This document shows, piece by piece, positions 17,196 to 25,846 of a stretch of DNA of 64,000 nt. Where the stretch lies: assembly GCF_016894445.1 (NCBI RefSeq), contig NZ_CP056775.1, positions 248,001 to 312,000 on the forward strand, written 5' to 3'. Made by a program: the position numbers and the translations under genes. A model generated the notes under the pieces. It was not told the DNA's origin. It did no database searches and saw only the letters and a program-made list of their open reading frames with translations. Source of the stretch: Dyadobacter sandarakinus (GTDB taxonomy: Bacteria > Bacteroidota > Bacteroidia > Cytophagales > Spirosomataceae). Every line of letters starts with the position of its first letter. Within the stretch, counting starts at the first letter, position 1.

Positions 17196-18389
17196 ATGGA
17201 ACCGATATTCTGGCTGAGCATTTTCATCGTTTTTTACACTTTCCTGGGCTACGGGATCTTGCTTTACATTCTTGTACTCATTCGGCGTGCGGTCAAAGGT
17301 CGGCGGGTACCTCCCGGCCTGGACCAGGATTTTCCCACGCTGACTCTTGTGATTGCTGCCTATAATGAGGAAAGTATCATTGAAGAGAAGATCAGGGACA
17401 CCTTGCAGCTGTCGTACCCGCAGGGCAAGCTGAGCATCCTGTTTGTAACAGACGGTTCCTCGGACCGTACCCCTGACATAATCGCCCGCTATCCCGAACT
17501 CAGGCTGATGCATACGCCGGCGCGGAGCGGGAAGATACAGGCGATTCACCGTGCCATGCATGAAGTGGACAGCGAGGTAGTGGTTTTTACGGATGCAAAT
17601 ACATTCCTGAACCAGGATGCGCTGCTCCTCATTGCACGCCATTATGCCGATCCGACGGTAGGAGCGGTATCCGGTGAAAAACGGGTGATGCAGGATGCGG
17701 TGTCCGATGCCACCGCGGGAGAAGGTTTTTACTGGAAATATGAGTCTGCCCTGAAGAGATGGGATTCGGAACTGTACTCCGTGGTGGGTGCGGCGGGGGA
17801 GCTGTTCAGTGTCCGCCGTGCATTGTACCGCCAGGTGGAGCCTGATACGATACTGGACGACTTTATGATCTCCATGCTGATCGCCAGCCAGGGTTACCGC
17901 ATTGTATATGAGCCGGATGCGTATGCTTCCGAAACCTCGTCGGACAATATTCAGGAAGAGCTTAAACGTAAGGTAAGGATTGCTGCGGGAGGTATTCAGT
18001 CTATCACCCGGCTGGGTAAATTGCTGAATCCGGTAAGTTACCCGGTACTTTCGTTTCAGTACATCAGCCACCGCGTGTTACGGTGGACGGTCACACCATT
18101 TCTGATGATCCTTGCATTGCTGCTGAATATCGCGATCATGGCAATGGTCGGGGGCGCCTTGTATGCCATCATCCTGATTGCCCAGCTGTTATTTTACACT
18201 CTTGCGCTGGCAGGTTGGATCATGGAAAGGCGTAAAATCAAGGTAAAAGCATTTTTTGTCCCATACTATTTCTGCGTCATGAACTATGCGGTACTCGCAG
18301 GTATACGGCGGTACCTGGGCGGACGACAAAGTGCAGCATGGGACAAAGCAAAAAGAAAGAGTGTTCAGCCGCATTCGGCCGGCCTTTAA
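17196..18389 (+). CDS. Processive-type family 2 glycosyltransferase with membrane segments
   Basis: A 397-residue membrane glycosyltransferase: an N-terminal membrane helix (PIFWLSIFIVFYTFLGYGIL), a GT2 core (LTLVIAAYNEESII, VTDGSSDRT, VVFTDANTFLN, GAAGELFSVRR, and the acidic ILDDFMIS), then three or four C-terminal membrane helices. This plan resembles IcaA/HasA-type and other polymer-forming synthases that couple synthesis to export, but the usual QxxRW motif reads KRKVRIAAGG here, so processivity is not assured. It probably makes or extends a surface glycan. Confidence 0.86.
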   Translation: MEPIFWLSIFIVFYTFLGYGILLYILVLIRRAVKGRRVPPGLDQDFPTLTLVIAAYNEESIIEEKIRDTLQLSYPQGKLSILFVTDGSSDRTPDIIARYPELRLMHTPARSGKIQAIHRAMHEVDSEVVVFTDANTFLNQDALLLIARHYADPTVGAVSGEKRVMQDAVSDATAGEGFYWKYESALKRWDSELYSVVGAAGELFSVRRALYRQVEPDTILDDFMISMLIASQGYRIVYEPDAYASETSSDNIQEELKRKVRIAAGGIQSITRLGKLLNPVSYPVLSFQYISHRVLRWTVTPFLMILALLLNIAIMAMVGGALYAIILIAQLLFYTLALAGWIMERRKIKVKAFFVPYYFCVMNYAVLAGIRRYLGGRQSAAWDKAKRKSVQPHSAGL

Positions 18390-18397
18390 CAGCCGGC
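18378..18397. terminator. Short hairpin between convergent genes
   Basis: Inverted GCCGGC arms (18378-18383 and 18392-18397) flank the stop codon of the GT2 gene and meet the stop of the convergent HPt gene. There is no U-run, so any termination role is weak. Confidence 0.3.
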
Positions 18398-18768
18398 TAG
18401 ATCTGTTTCAGACGTGCAGATTCCTGTTCGAGGACCGGAATAATCACATTCAGATCGCCGGATATCTTTTTGTACATAGACATCAGTTCCTCATCAGATT
18501 CCTGCTCCTTGATCGCTTTTTCGAGCACCTCCACTTCTGAGCGGATCTCGGTGAGGCCCGTCATGGTAAATGAAGGTTTGAGCCCGTGTACAATACTCGC
18601 TGATTCCTTCATATCTCCGGTTTGCAGGGCATTTTCCAGTGCAATCCACCTTGGATAAGAGTCACTGAGAAAAGCATCAAAGATCATGTAGAGAATCACC
18701 GGGTCGTCACCATAGGCCTGATCGAGGTATTCAACATCCAGAACCGGGTTAAGTTGTAGCGCCATCAT
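18397..18768 (-). CDS. Stand-alone HPt (histidine phosphotransfer) protein
   Basis: A 123-residue helical protein with the HPt signature SIVHGLKPSFTMTG, giving phospho-accepting His61 followed by the conserved Leu-Lys. Such proteins shuttle phosphate between hybrid kinases and response regulators. It is monocistronic. In this island the natural partners would be the hybrid kinase at 1936-4551, although that kinase already has its own HPt domain, and the REC-PP2C protein at 14394-15551; this pairing is inference. The start is the first of two adjacent ATGs (MMALQL). Confidence 0.85.
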   Translation of the reverse strand: MMALQLNPVLDVEYLDQAYGDDPVILYMIFDAFLSDSYPRWIALENALQTGDMKESASIVHGLKPSFTMTGLTEIRSEVEVLEKAIKEQESDEELMSMYKKISGDLNVIIPVLEQESARLKQI

Positions 18769-18871
18769 TTAAGTAAAATTTTTCCAGAAGTCATCAATCC
18801 AAGTACGTTAAAATAGTACCAAAGTCATTTCTATACAGGCTCTGAAAACTATTTTTACAAATTTATGGAAT

Positions 18872-19885
18872 TTATTGATTCGACTCTTCTTTTACTTCTT
18901 CTTTCGCGGGTTGTTTGGCTTCTTCTTTCGCTTTTTTCTTAAAATATCTTCTAAACAGGAAGTTAGAGCGTAAAGCAACCATATTTTCATCAAGCTTTCC
19001 TGTGCTGCTTTCCAGGTTTTTTAATGTTTCCTTAATATTTGACGCAGTCTGCTGGTCATGCAACAGTACACCTACCGGGCTGGTCGTATTGGAGTTAAGA
19101 TCGGCACTGGCTGCTTTCAAGTTGTTGATGGTTTCATTGGCTGAAACTACGGTTTCATTCAGTTTTCCAACTGTACCGCGAAGGTTCGTCATGATGATCG
19201 TATCCGTGGCGAAATCATTGGCCAGGCCGCCTTTCTGGTTCAGCTTGTCGGTATAGCTTGCGAGTGCCATCGTCATTTTCTGTGCATTTGACGATGCTAT
19301 TTTCAACGTACCCAATGTCTGGTCCACATCTTTGTAGAGGCGCTCGTCATTCAGCAGCATACCCACGGTACCTTTTCCTTCCAGGATATTCTTGCTGATT
19401 GTTTTAAATGCACTTGTGATGCCCAGCAGGTTCTTGTTGTTTTCCTGCAAAACAGCCAGCATTTCCTCGGTACTTTCTATCTTTTCAACCGTGATCTCAT
19501 CACCGTCCTCAATGGATGGGACCTTGGTGGTGCCTCCGTAAAGTACAATGATCTTGTTACCGATCAGACCGTCCGTACTCACTTTGGCCTTCGCGTTTTT
19601 ACGGATAAATTCCTGTGACTTTTCCTCAATATGGAGCATTACCTCCACCTTGGAATTTTCCAGAAAACGGATGCTCTTCACCGTTCCTATTTTCACACCC
19701 GAGTACCAGATGTTATTGCCCGGTTTCAGACCATTGACATCCTCAAAGATCGTTTTGACCGTGATGGTAGTTGAAAAAACCTTTTTCATACTACCTATAG
19801 TGATAATGCCCAATACAAGAATCAGAATGCCTATGACAACAAACAGACCTACGGTGACAGAGCGCTTTTTGGCTGACTTTTCCAT
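18872..19885 (-). CDS. mlaD: MlaD-family (MCE domain) lipid transport substrate-binding protein
   Basis: A 337-residue protein with one N-terminal membrane helix (VGLFVVIGILILVLGIITIG, about 12-31) and an MCE domain at about 38-120 (VNGLKPGNNIWYSGVKIGTV, STDGLIGNKIIVLYGGT). A long helical region follows and ends in a Lys/Glu-rich tail. MCE proteins form periplasmic rings or tubes that carry phospholipids between the membranes, fed by the MlaE/MlaF ABC complex encoded immediately upstream. The start overlaps the stop of mlaF by one base. The length and helical tail are usual for the Bacteroidota MlaD form. Confidence 0.92.
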   Translation of the reverse strand: MEKSAKKRSVTVGLFVVIGILILVLGIITIGSMKKVFSTTITVKTIFEDVNGLKPGNNIWYSGVKIGTVKSIRFLENSKVEVMLHIEEKSQEFIRKNAKAKVSTDGLIGNKIIVLYGGTTKVPSIEDGDEITVEKIESTEEMLAVLQENNKNLLGITSAFKTISKNILEGKGTVGMLLNDERLYKDVDQTLGTLKIASSNAQKMTMALASYTDKLNQKGGLANDFATDTIIMTNLRGTVGKLNETVVSANETINNLKAASADLNSNTTSPVGVLLHDQQTASNIKETLKNLESSTGKLDENMVALRSNFLFRRYFKKKAKEEAKQPAKEEVKEESNQ

Positions 19886-20649
19886 TATTGAATAAAATTA
19901 TAATCGTAAAAACTTTTGATCCTTGGCTCATCCGATTCGAATACCTCCTCGAATGTGCCCTGTTTAAGAAAATGCCCGTCCAGAAGCATAGCGACACGGT
20001 CACCGGTGCTGCGTGCGCAGGTAAGGTCATGGGTAATAATAATCGAGCTGGTGTGGTATTTCTCTTTTACCTCATTGATCAGCTCATTGATCTCAAGACA
20101 GGTAATGGGATCGAGACCAGCTGTGGGCTCATCGTACAGCATGATTTCGGGTTTCAGGATCAGTGTCCTGGCAATACCGATCCGCTTGCGCTGCCCGCCC
20201 GAAAGTTCAGACGGCACCTGGTTGATCGTTTGCAGCAAACCAACCGCGTCGAGTACGCTCTCCACCTGCTCATCGATCTCGGCCCGTGTAAGGTTGGCCA
20301 CGTTCCTGACGAGGGGGAATTCCAGGTTTTCCCGCACTGTCATACTATCATAAAGTGCGCTGTTCTGAAATGAGAATCCGATTTTGAGACGCAGGTCACG
20401 AAGTTCCTTTTCGTTCAGGGCAGATACTTCACGTCCGAGTACGTTGCATTCACCGCGATCCTGTGTGAGCAGGGCAACAATAATCTTGATCAATACGGAC
20501 TTACCGGTACCCGACCGGCCGAGTACCACTACGTTTTCACCCCTGTTTACATCGAGGTTTACTCCGCGCAGTACGTGCAGGTCGCTAAAAGACTTATAAA
20601 GGTCCCTGATCCTGATTACAGTATCTGTGCCTGGATTTTCTTCAATCAT
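19885..20649 (-). CDS. mlaF: ABC transporter ATP-binding protein, MlaF family
   Basis: A 254-residue ATPase with Walker A GRSGTGKSV (44-52), the signature LSGGQRKRIGIARTL, and Walker B IMLYDEPTAGLD. I chose the ATG at 20649 (MIEENPG), one base after the mlaE stop; the longer TTG-started frame would overlap mlaE. It powers retrograde or anterograde phospholipid transport together with the MlaE permease and MlaD ring. The gene order mlaE-mlaF-mlaD, tightly packed, differs from the E. coli mlaFEDCB order, and no mlaB or mlaC is present here. Confidence 0.93.
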   Translation of the reverse strand: MIEENPGTDTVIRIRDLYKSFSDLHVLRGVNLDVNRGENVVVLGRSGTGKSVLIKIIVALLTQDRGECNVLGREVSALNEKELRDLRLKIGFSFQNSALYDSMTVRENLEFPLVRNVANLTRAEIDEQVESVLDAVGLLQTINQVPSELSGGQRKRIGIARTLILKPEIMLYDEPTAGLDPITCLEINELINEVKEKYHTSSIIITHDLTCARSTGDRVAMLLDGHFLKQGTFEEVFESDEPRIKSFYDYNFIQ

Positions 20650-20650
20650 A

Positions 20651-21439
20651 TTAAACTCTGAAATAGTTCGAAACCTGAACAATAATCACTTCTTCCAGGA
20701 AGATCATAAACATGGAAATGACCACAGATGAGTTGGCTGCTTTTCCTACTCCCTCGGTACCCTTGCTGGCATTATATCCCTGGTAGCATCCCACAATTCC
20801 GATCGTAAAACCATACGCAACTGCTTTGGCTACTGAAGTGCCAAGGTCCAGGAAAGTGATCTGTTCAAATGCATTTTGAAAAAACGAGACGAAACTAGTG
20901 CCTTCATTCAGCGTCACATTCAGGAATGCGCCCAGCAAGCTCACCAGTGTACAGTAGAACATCAGCACCGGAATAGCTACCGTACACGCGAGTACGCGGG
21001 TGACGACCAGAAACTTAAACGGGTTTACCGCAGACACCTCCATGGCGTCGATCTGCTCGGTTACCCGCATGGAGCCTAACTCGGCACCGATACTGGATCC
21101 TACTTTTCCCGCACTGATCAATGCAGTAACCAGGGCGGCCAGCGCCCGGATGATCGCAATTGACACCAGGGAGGGCAGCCAGGATGTTGCCCCGAACTCA
21201 GCCAGCGAAGGCCGTGATTGTTTTGTAAAAACCATTCCTGTAATAAAGCCCGTGAGGCTGATCAGGAGCAGGGATTTGTTGCCGATCGCATAACACTGTT
21301 TTACAATTTCCTGGAATTCCATCCTGCCCCGGAAAAGCTCACGACAGAACCGGATAAAGAAAGTATAACCATTGTAAACAGCTGTTAATGCGGAGTCAAT
21401 GCCTTTGGAGTAAACGTGGTCCCTTTGCTTTGTGCTCAT
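20651..21439 (-). CDS. mlaE: ABC transporter permease, MlaE family
   Basis: A 262-residue inner-membrane permease with about five to six membrane segments and the family core ELGSMRVTEQIDAMEVSAVN followed by PFKFLVVTRVLAC. It forms the channel of the Mla/MCE phospholipid transporter. It begins 13 bases downstream of an EcsC-family gene and is separated by one base from mlaF, so all four genes probably form one transcript. Confidence 0.93.
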   Translation of the reverse strand: MSTKQRDHVYSKGIDSALTAVYNGYTFFIRFCRELFRGRMEFQEIVKQCYAIGNKSLLLISLTGFITGMVFTKQSRPSLAEFGATSWLPSLVSIAIIRALAALVTALISAGKVGSSIGAELGSMRVTEQIDAMEVSAVNPFKFLVVTRVLACTVAIPVLMFYCTLVSLLGAFLNVTLNEGTSFVSFFQNAFEQITFLDLGTSVAKAVAYGFTIGIVGCYQGYNASKGTEGVGKAANSSVVISMFMIFLEEVIIVQVSNYFRV

Positions 21440-21452
21440 TCAAATAGTTAAA

Positions 21453-22217
21453 TCAACGCGTTACTGAAATTAGAGTGTGTTTTTCCTCAAACCACCGCAG
21501 GCGATATGCATTCATTGCATTGGCGCCAAGCTGGTTGAGCAGGCGGTAGTTGACAATAATGCCTACTGCTGCCCCGATGCCGGGAATCAGCTGGGCCATC
21601 TTGGCCAGGTCAATGTAGTCGCGGTATTCCTGCTGGAAGGTTTTCCAGTCAAACTGATGAATGTCTTCGGGTAATGCTTTGCTTTTGGCCTGCCAGCCCG
21701 TAATCTGTTCCAGTACATCCCGCCGGCCTTTCTGGCTGGAAAACGTAAGCTGGAACACATGCAGGATAAAAAGGCGCTCACGATAATCATCAACCGGGTA
21801 TCCGTAGAGGGCTGCTATTTCAAACAGCAGCTTCATTTTGATACCAATCAGCACCGGAAATTCGGCCAGTGCGAGCCAAAAGCCGCCTGCTCCGGTAATG
21901 CCGCCCTCGGCAGCACCTGCTTTTTTATAAAAGTTAATTCGTCGTTTTACTTCCGCCTCGATGTCTTCCAAAGTCCGCTGACGTACTGGTGTGGACGTCG
22001 TGTATTCTGCACCCGACAGTACACCGCGCATCGTCTGCTTGATGGTGGCAGTAATGATCTGGTGGATCTTGTCCGGAATAATACCGTTCAGCTTATCCTG
22101 AACTCGCTTGGAAGTCCGGTCTATAAAGTTGGGACGTTTGTCCATTTTCTGCTGCCACCGCATGAGCTCGGCCCTGGCCGTCTCTTCGTAGGGGGTATAC
22201 ATGCCGTCTAGAAGCAT
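21453..22217 (-). CDS. EcsC family protein
   Basis: About 254 residues. The central block TGAGGFWLALAEFPVLIGIK and the C-terminal LIPGIGAAVGIIVNYRLLNQ are typical of EcsC-family proteins, whose biochemical role is poorly understood. I place the start at the ATG at 22217 (MLLDGMYTPYEE); the ATG at 22202 is an alternative. It is the first gene of the mla operon here, 13 bases before mlaE, which links EcsC-type proteins to lipid transport in this organism by context only. A 11-bp-arm hairpin at 22285-22313 separates it from the upstream GH43 gene. Confidence 0.8.
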   Translation of the reverse strand: MLLDGMYTPYEETARAELMRWQQKMDKRPNFIDRTSKRVQDKLNGIIPDKIHQIITATIKQTMRGVLSGAEYTTSTPVRQRTLEDIEAEVKRRINFYKKAGAAEGGITGAGGFWLALAEFPVLIGIKMKLLFEIAALYGYPVDDYRERLFILHVFQLTFSSQKGRRDVLEQITGWQAKSKALPEDIHQFDWKTFQQEYRDYIDLAKMAQLIPGIGAAVGIIVNYRLLNQLGANAMNAYRLRWFEEKHTLISVTR

Positions 22218-22284
22218 ACAATGGGGTACATCTTGATTTTTGTGGCTGTCGGATTTACCCCGGATCAGCAAAAATCATTCCATG

Positions 22285-22313
22285 TTGTCCGTGCCATTTG
22301 GAGGCACGGACAA
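22285..22313. repeat. Perfect 11-bp inverted repeat, possible terminator
   Basis: Arms TTGTCCGTGCC and GGCACGGACAA enclose a seven-base loop, between the GH43 stop and the EcsC gene on the minus strand. On the plus strand the arm is followed by AAAAAC, and on the minus strand there is only a weak U-run 15 bases later, so it could be a terminator for the GH43 transcript or an RNA element at the front of the mla operon. Confidence 0.6.
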
Positions 22314-22362
22314 AAACACGGTAGCAGTGTACGCCAGCGGCGCAAAATGGATGGGGAGGAGC

Positions 22363-23340
22363 TTATTTCAGCTTTACAGGTGCTGTACCTTCCCGGGTGA
22401 TTTTCACCGGATTAATCATTCCTTTATCATCGAAAGACATCACGTCTATGCAGGTTTCGCGATGGTTGCCGTCCGTTTCGGTCAGCGGGCGTCTGTGGTA
22501 AACAATGTACCATTCATCTTTTCCCGGTACCTGGATTACCGAGTGGTGCCCTGCGCCTGTAGCTACCTGAGGATCTTGCTGAAGGATTTTTCCTACCCTT
22601 TTGAATGGGCCGAAAGGGGAGTCAGCGATGGCATAGGCCACGGAGTAATTAGGTCCTGTCCAGCCGCCTTCTGACCACATAAAGTAATATTTTCCATTTC
22701 TGATAAACATAAAAGGACCTTCCACATAACCCTCAGGCGTGATTTCCTTGAAGGTAGTACCATCAGGAAAAGGAATGAAGCCGGTAAAGTCCTTGTTGAG
22801 CTTGGCGACATTGCAGTGCCGCCAACCGCCATAGAAAAGGTAGTGTTGTCCGTCTTTGTCTTTGAAAACAAACTGGTCAATCGGCTGTGCGCCATTATGA
22901 AATTTGTCGATCAGCGGCTTGCCCAGGTAGTCCTTGAACGGACCTTCGGGCTTATCGGCTACAGCGACACCAATTCCGCCTTTTTCCTGATCGCTCTGGA
23001 TATCATTGGCGCCAAAAAAGAAGTAATATTTTTTATCCTTCTCGATAATCGATGGGGCCCACATGGCTTTTTTTGCCCATTTCACGGATGAGGTATCCAG
23101 TATAGCATGGTGCTTTTTCCAGGTTTTCAGATCGTCCGACGAAAAAGCATCGAAGAAAACTTGCTGCTCGTAGGGCGCCGAGTAGGTGGGATATATCCAG
23201 AACTTCTTGCCAAAAATAATTCCCTCAGGGTCCGCATACCAGCCCGGGAATACAGGGTTTCCGGGCTTGCTCGCCGTACTTTGGGATAGCGCAGGGAAGC
23301 AAATTGTAGCAAAAAGCAGAATTGAAGCTGTTTTTTTCAT
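22363..23340 (-). CDS. Secreted glycoside hydrolase family 43
   Basis: A 325-residue protein with a signal peptide (MKKTASILLFATICFPALSQ) and a five-bladed propeller GH43 domain. The three catalytic carboxylates are visible: the base Asp in GWYADPEG, the pKa-modulating Asp in QPIDQFVFKD, and the acid Glu in YVEGPFMF. GH43 enzymes typically cleave arabinose or xylose linkages in plant polysaccharides; the exact linkage cannot be told. It follows the methyltransferase gene by 16 bases. No SusC/SusD pair is nearby, so it is not part of a classical polysaccharide utilisation locus. Confidence 0.93.
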   Translation of the reverse strand: MKKTASILLFATICFPALSQSTASKPGNPVFPGWYADPEGIIFGKKFWIYPTYSAPYEQQVFFDAFSSDDLKTWKKHHAILDTSSVKWAKKAMWAPSIIEKDKKYYFFFGANDIQSDQEKGGIGVAVADKPEGPFKDYLGKPLIDKFHNGAQPIDQFVFKDKDGQHYLFYGGWRHCNVAKLNKDFTGFIPFPDGTTFKEITPEGYVEGPFMFIRNGKYYFMWSEGGWTGPNYSVAYAIADSPFGPFKRVGKILQQDPQVATGAGHHSVIQVPGKDEWYIVYHRRPLTETDGNHRETCIDVMSFDDKGMINPVKITREGTAPVKLK

Positions 23341-23356
23341 TTGGGTGAGTATGTAT

Positions 23357-24133
23357 TTAAAATCTTAAAACAAAATTTTCCTTAACCTGCTCTTTCCGGA
23401 AAAAGACCAGTCCGATCCAGAAAAGATCAACGGTAAGGGTCACCGAGGGGTGCTTTTTTATCTGCTCCCAGGCCTGCGTCATTTCTGCAGACCAGTATAT
23501 ATCATCAAATATAAAGACAGAATCATTGTGTGCATGCGGAAGGCATTGCTCAAAATACCGCACGGTAGGTTCAAAACGGTGGTTTGCATCAAAATAGGCA
23601 AAGTCAAGGGGCTTTGGCGTCCCGGCCAGAAATGCCGGCAGGGTTTCATCAATGTTCCCCGTAATCACCTCTATGTTTTCCACTTTCAGCTTATAGAAGT
23701 TCTGGCGGGCATAGCGCGCAGTTTCTGGACAGCCTTCAAAGGTGTACACACTGCCCGAGGGAGCCGCTTTGGCAAGATACAAGGTGGAAAGACCGAGAGA
23801 AGTACCCAGTTCCAGCACGGTGGCAGGTTGAAAATGCTGTACGAGCCTGTAGAAAAGCTTTCCGAACTTTTCAGGTTTTTCAGCATTGCGGGCAATGTCG
23901 CGCACCTTCCGGCGATTGGATTTATTGACCCTTGATCCCGCACCAAGGTCCCGCACCTCAATTTCCAGTGTACAGTGCAGGAGCTCGTTTCGGAATGATT
24001 TTAATAAAGTGAAATCGGGCAGGTCAGCCTTTTTGTTTCGGATTACCCTGGTATACAGTTCAAAAAGAAACGGGGAATGAATGGAATGCTCATTTCCGGC
24101 TCTCCAAAGGTACTTAAGGTAAGACGCAATCAA
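23357..24133 (-). CDS. Class I SAM-dependent methyltransferase (O-methyltransferase-like)
   Basis: A 258-residue protein with methyltransferase motif I VLELGTSLGLSTLYLAKAAP, a following acidic strand VYTFEGCPETA, and the DFAYFDANHRFEPT block seen in O-methyltransferases of the CmcI/TylF kind. The substrate is unknown. It lies 45 bases after apaG and 16 before the GH43 gene, all on the minus strand, suggesting a loose operon without an obvious shared pathway. Confidence 0.88.
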   Translation of the reverse strand: MIASYLKYLWRAGNEHSIHSPFLFELYTRVIRNKKADLPDFTLLKSFRNELLHCTLEIEVRDLGAGSRVNKSNRRKVRDIARNAEKPEKFGKLFYRLVQHFQPATVLELGTSLGLSTLYLAKAAPSGSVYTFEGCPETARYARQNFYKLKVENIEVITGNIDETLPAFLAGTPKPLDFAYFDANHRFEPTVRYFEQCLPHAHNDSVFIFDDIYWSAEMTQAWEQIKKHPSVTLTVDLFWIGLVFFRKEQVKENFVLRF

Positions 24134-24178
24134 ATTTCTAAGGGGTTAATGGAGCAGACAAACAGCGGCAAACAAGGA

Positions 24179-24565
24179 TCAGTTGAGGCGGTAAGGAGCT
24201 ACGAGGGAAAATGCAGGGATAATCACCTTGAAGTGCCGTCCGTCAATGACGCGTTCCATCAGGTAAGTGCCGGACATTTTGCCCATATCCGTCCGAAGGT
24301 TGCAGCCCGATACATAGTCATGTACCTCGCCAGGTTCCAGGATAGGTTGCAGGCCCACAATGCCTGCACCTTCTACTTCCCGCACGGTTCCGTTGGCGTC
24401 GTAAATGTGCCAGTGGCGCCGCAGCAACTTGACGGTATGCTCGCTATGGTTTTCGATGAGGATTTTATAAGTAAAAACGTAATGGTCCTGGGCCGGGTTG
24501 GAGTAATCCGGCTGAAACTCTGTCATTACAGTGACTTTCACACCATCCGTAACTTTGGAAACCAT
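24179..24565 (-). CDS. apaG: ApaG domain protein
   Basis: A 128-residue protein starting MVSKVTDGVKVTVMTEFQ, matching the usual ApaG length of about 125-130; the frame extends upstream to 24667 but without conserved sequence, so I chose the ATG at 24565. It shows the ApaG blocks YKILIENHSEHTVKLLRRHW, EVEGAGIVGLQPILEPGE and SGTYLMERVIDG. The fold is an immunoglobulin-like beta sandwich; the protein has been tied to divalent cation (cobalt/magnesium) handling, but its molecular role is unsettled. It is divergent from ung. Confidence 0.93.
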   Translation of the reverse strand: MVSKVTDGVKVTVMTEFQPDYSNPAQDHYVFTYKILIENHSEHTVKLLRRHWHIYDANGTVREVEGAGIVGLQPILEPGEVHDYVSGCNLRTDMGKMSGTYLMERVIDGRHFKVIIPAFSLVAPYRLN

Positions 24566-24712
24566 AAAAAATAAGGATGTCTGGTGAGGTAATAACGTGA
24601 AAAACAAGCTTTTGGAAGCCAAAATCAATTTTCCGTCCTGACGAAAATAGTAATCAATCGGGGACAAACCAAAACAAAGTCATTTAATTTAGGATCAAAA
24701 CACAAATCAATT

Positions 24713-25378
24713 ATGGACGTTAAGATTGAGCAGTCCTGGAAGGAAAGACTATCAGGCGAATTCGAAAAACCTTACTTTACGGAGCTGACGGAATTCGTCA
24801 GGTCGGAGTACAAAACAGCCACAGTATACCCTCCGGCCAGGCAAATTTTCAATGCATTTGACTTTTGTACTTTCGATGCATGCAAAGTAGTCATTCTGGG
24901 CCAGGACCCTTATCATGGTCCGGGTCAGGCCCATGGTTTGTGTTTTTCTGTCAATGATGGCGTCCGCATGCCGCCTTCACTGGTTAATATTTTCAAGGAA
25001 ATCCAGACGGATCTGGGCAAACCTTTTCCGCCCTCCGGCAACCTTGAACGCTGGGCTAAGCAGGGGGTACTGCTTCTGAATGCAACCCTTACGGTACGTG
25101 CCGGCGCGGCAGGCTCTCACCAGAACAAGGGCTGGGAGCGCTTTACGGATGCCGTCATCAAATGCATTTCTGATGATAAAAGCAACATTGTCTTTATGCT
25201 TTGGGGCCGGTATGCGCAGGATAAGGGAAGCGTCATCAACACGGCAAGCCACCACATTCTGAAAGCGAAACATCCTTCACCCATGTCGGCCAATGGCGGA
25301 GGCTGGTTCGGTACAAGGCATTTCAGCCAGGCAAACGAGTACCTGGTGTCAAAAGGCAAGGAGCCGATCGAGTGGTAG
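24713..25378 (+). CDS. ung: Uracil-DNA glycosylase, family 1
   Basis: A 221-residue enzyme that removes uracil from DNA to start base excision repair. The water-activating loop VILGQDPYHGPGQAHGLCFS carries Asp65, and the DNA-intercalation loop KHPSPMSANGG carries His187. Length and both motifs match family 1 (UNG). It is monocistronic, with a strong bidirectional terminator immediately downstream. Confidence 0.97.
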   Translation: MDVKIEQSWKERLSGEFEKPYFTELTEFVRSEYKTATVYPPARQIFNAFDFCTFDACKVVILGQDPYHGPGQAHGLCFSVNDGVRMPPSLVNIFKEIQTDLGKPFPPSGNLERWAKQGVLLLNATLTVRAGAAGSHQNKGWERFTDAVIKCISDDKSNIVFMLWGRYAQDKGSVINTASHHILKAKHPSPMSANGGGWFGTRHFSQANEYLVSKGKEPIEW

Positions 25379-25383
25379 GGTAC

Positions 25384-25416
25384 AAAAAAAGAGCCGGGAA
25401 GCCCGACTCTTTTTTC
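25384..25416. terminator. Bidirectional terminator between ung and the Dabb-domain gene
   Basis: A-run, stem GAG-CGGG pairing with CCCG-CTC (one C/A mismatch) and a T-run, directly after the ung stop and before the convergent gene's stop at 25442. The A/T runs on both sides make it work in both directions. Confidence 0.85.
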
Positions 25417-25441
25417 CAAATTTTCACTCCTATTACTATTG

Positions 25442-25846
25442 TTATTTTTCAATGTTGGAGTTAATCTCCAGCACCTTATCCCAATTTCCTTCATTTGCTT
25501 TTACAAACGCCTTGCGGTCTGCATTGGCTACATATTTATCCGCACCTTCGACTGTTCTGAAAGTCAGGTAATGCACTACGTCAAATTGGTTTCCATCCAC
25601 TGCAGACTTTTGTACATGTCCGGCTGAATAAGCTACCACTTCGTCTACCGAATTTTTCATGGAAGCAAAGTCACGCATGTGCTTTTCCATGTCTTCCGCA
25701 GTTGTTCCTGACTTAAACTTAATGCACACAACCCGCTGGATTTCGGCTCTTTTATGCGGCACATAAGCGCCGTAAATAATCAGCATAAACACACAAAGTG
25801 AAAATACCGGCAACAAATAACCTAATGTTTTATTTCTGGTTCTCAT
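25442..25846 (-). CDS. Membrane-anchored Dabb (stress-responsive A/B barrel) domain protein
   Basis: A 134-residue protein with one N-terminal membrane helix or uncleaved signal (TLGYLLPVFSLCVFMLIIYG) followed by a dimeric alpha-beta barrel domain: VVCIKFKSGTTAEDMEKHM, then YSAGHVQ and FDVVHYLTFRTVEGADKYV. Dabb-domain proteins are small dimers, some with ligand-binding or stress roles, but the function here is unknown. A -7 promoter box lies at 25882-25889. Confidence 0.85.
   Translation of the reverse strand: MRTRNKTLGYLLPVFSLCVFMLIIYGAYVPHKRAEIQRVVCIKFKSGTTAEDMEKHMRDFASMKNSVDEVVAYSAGHVQKSAVDGNQFDVVHYLTFRTVEGADKYVANADRKAFVKANEGNWDKVLEINSNIEK

Noticed and set aside
17079..18071. A 330-codon open frame on the minus strand
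   Set aside because: Antisense to two well-supported GT2 genes; composition is typical of shadow frames.
22363..23340. A polysaccharide utilisation locus around the GH43 gene
   Set aside because: No SusC/SusD, sensor or other glycoside hydrolase genes are adjacent.
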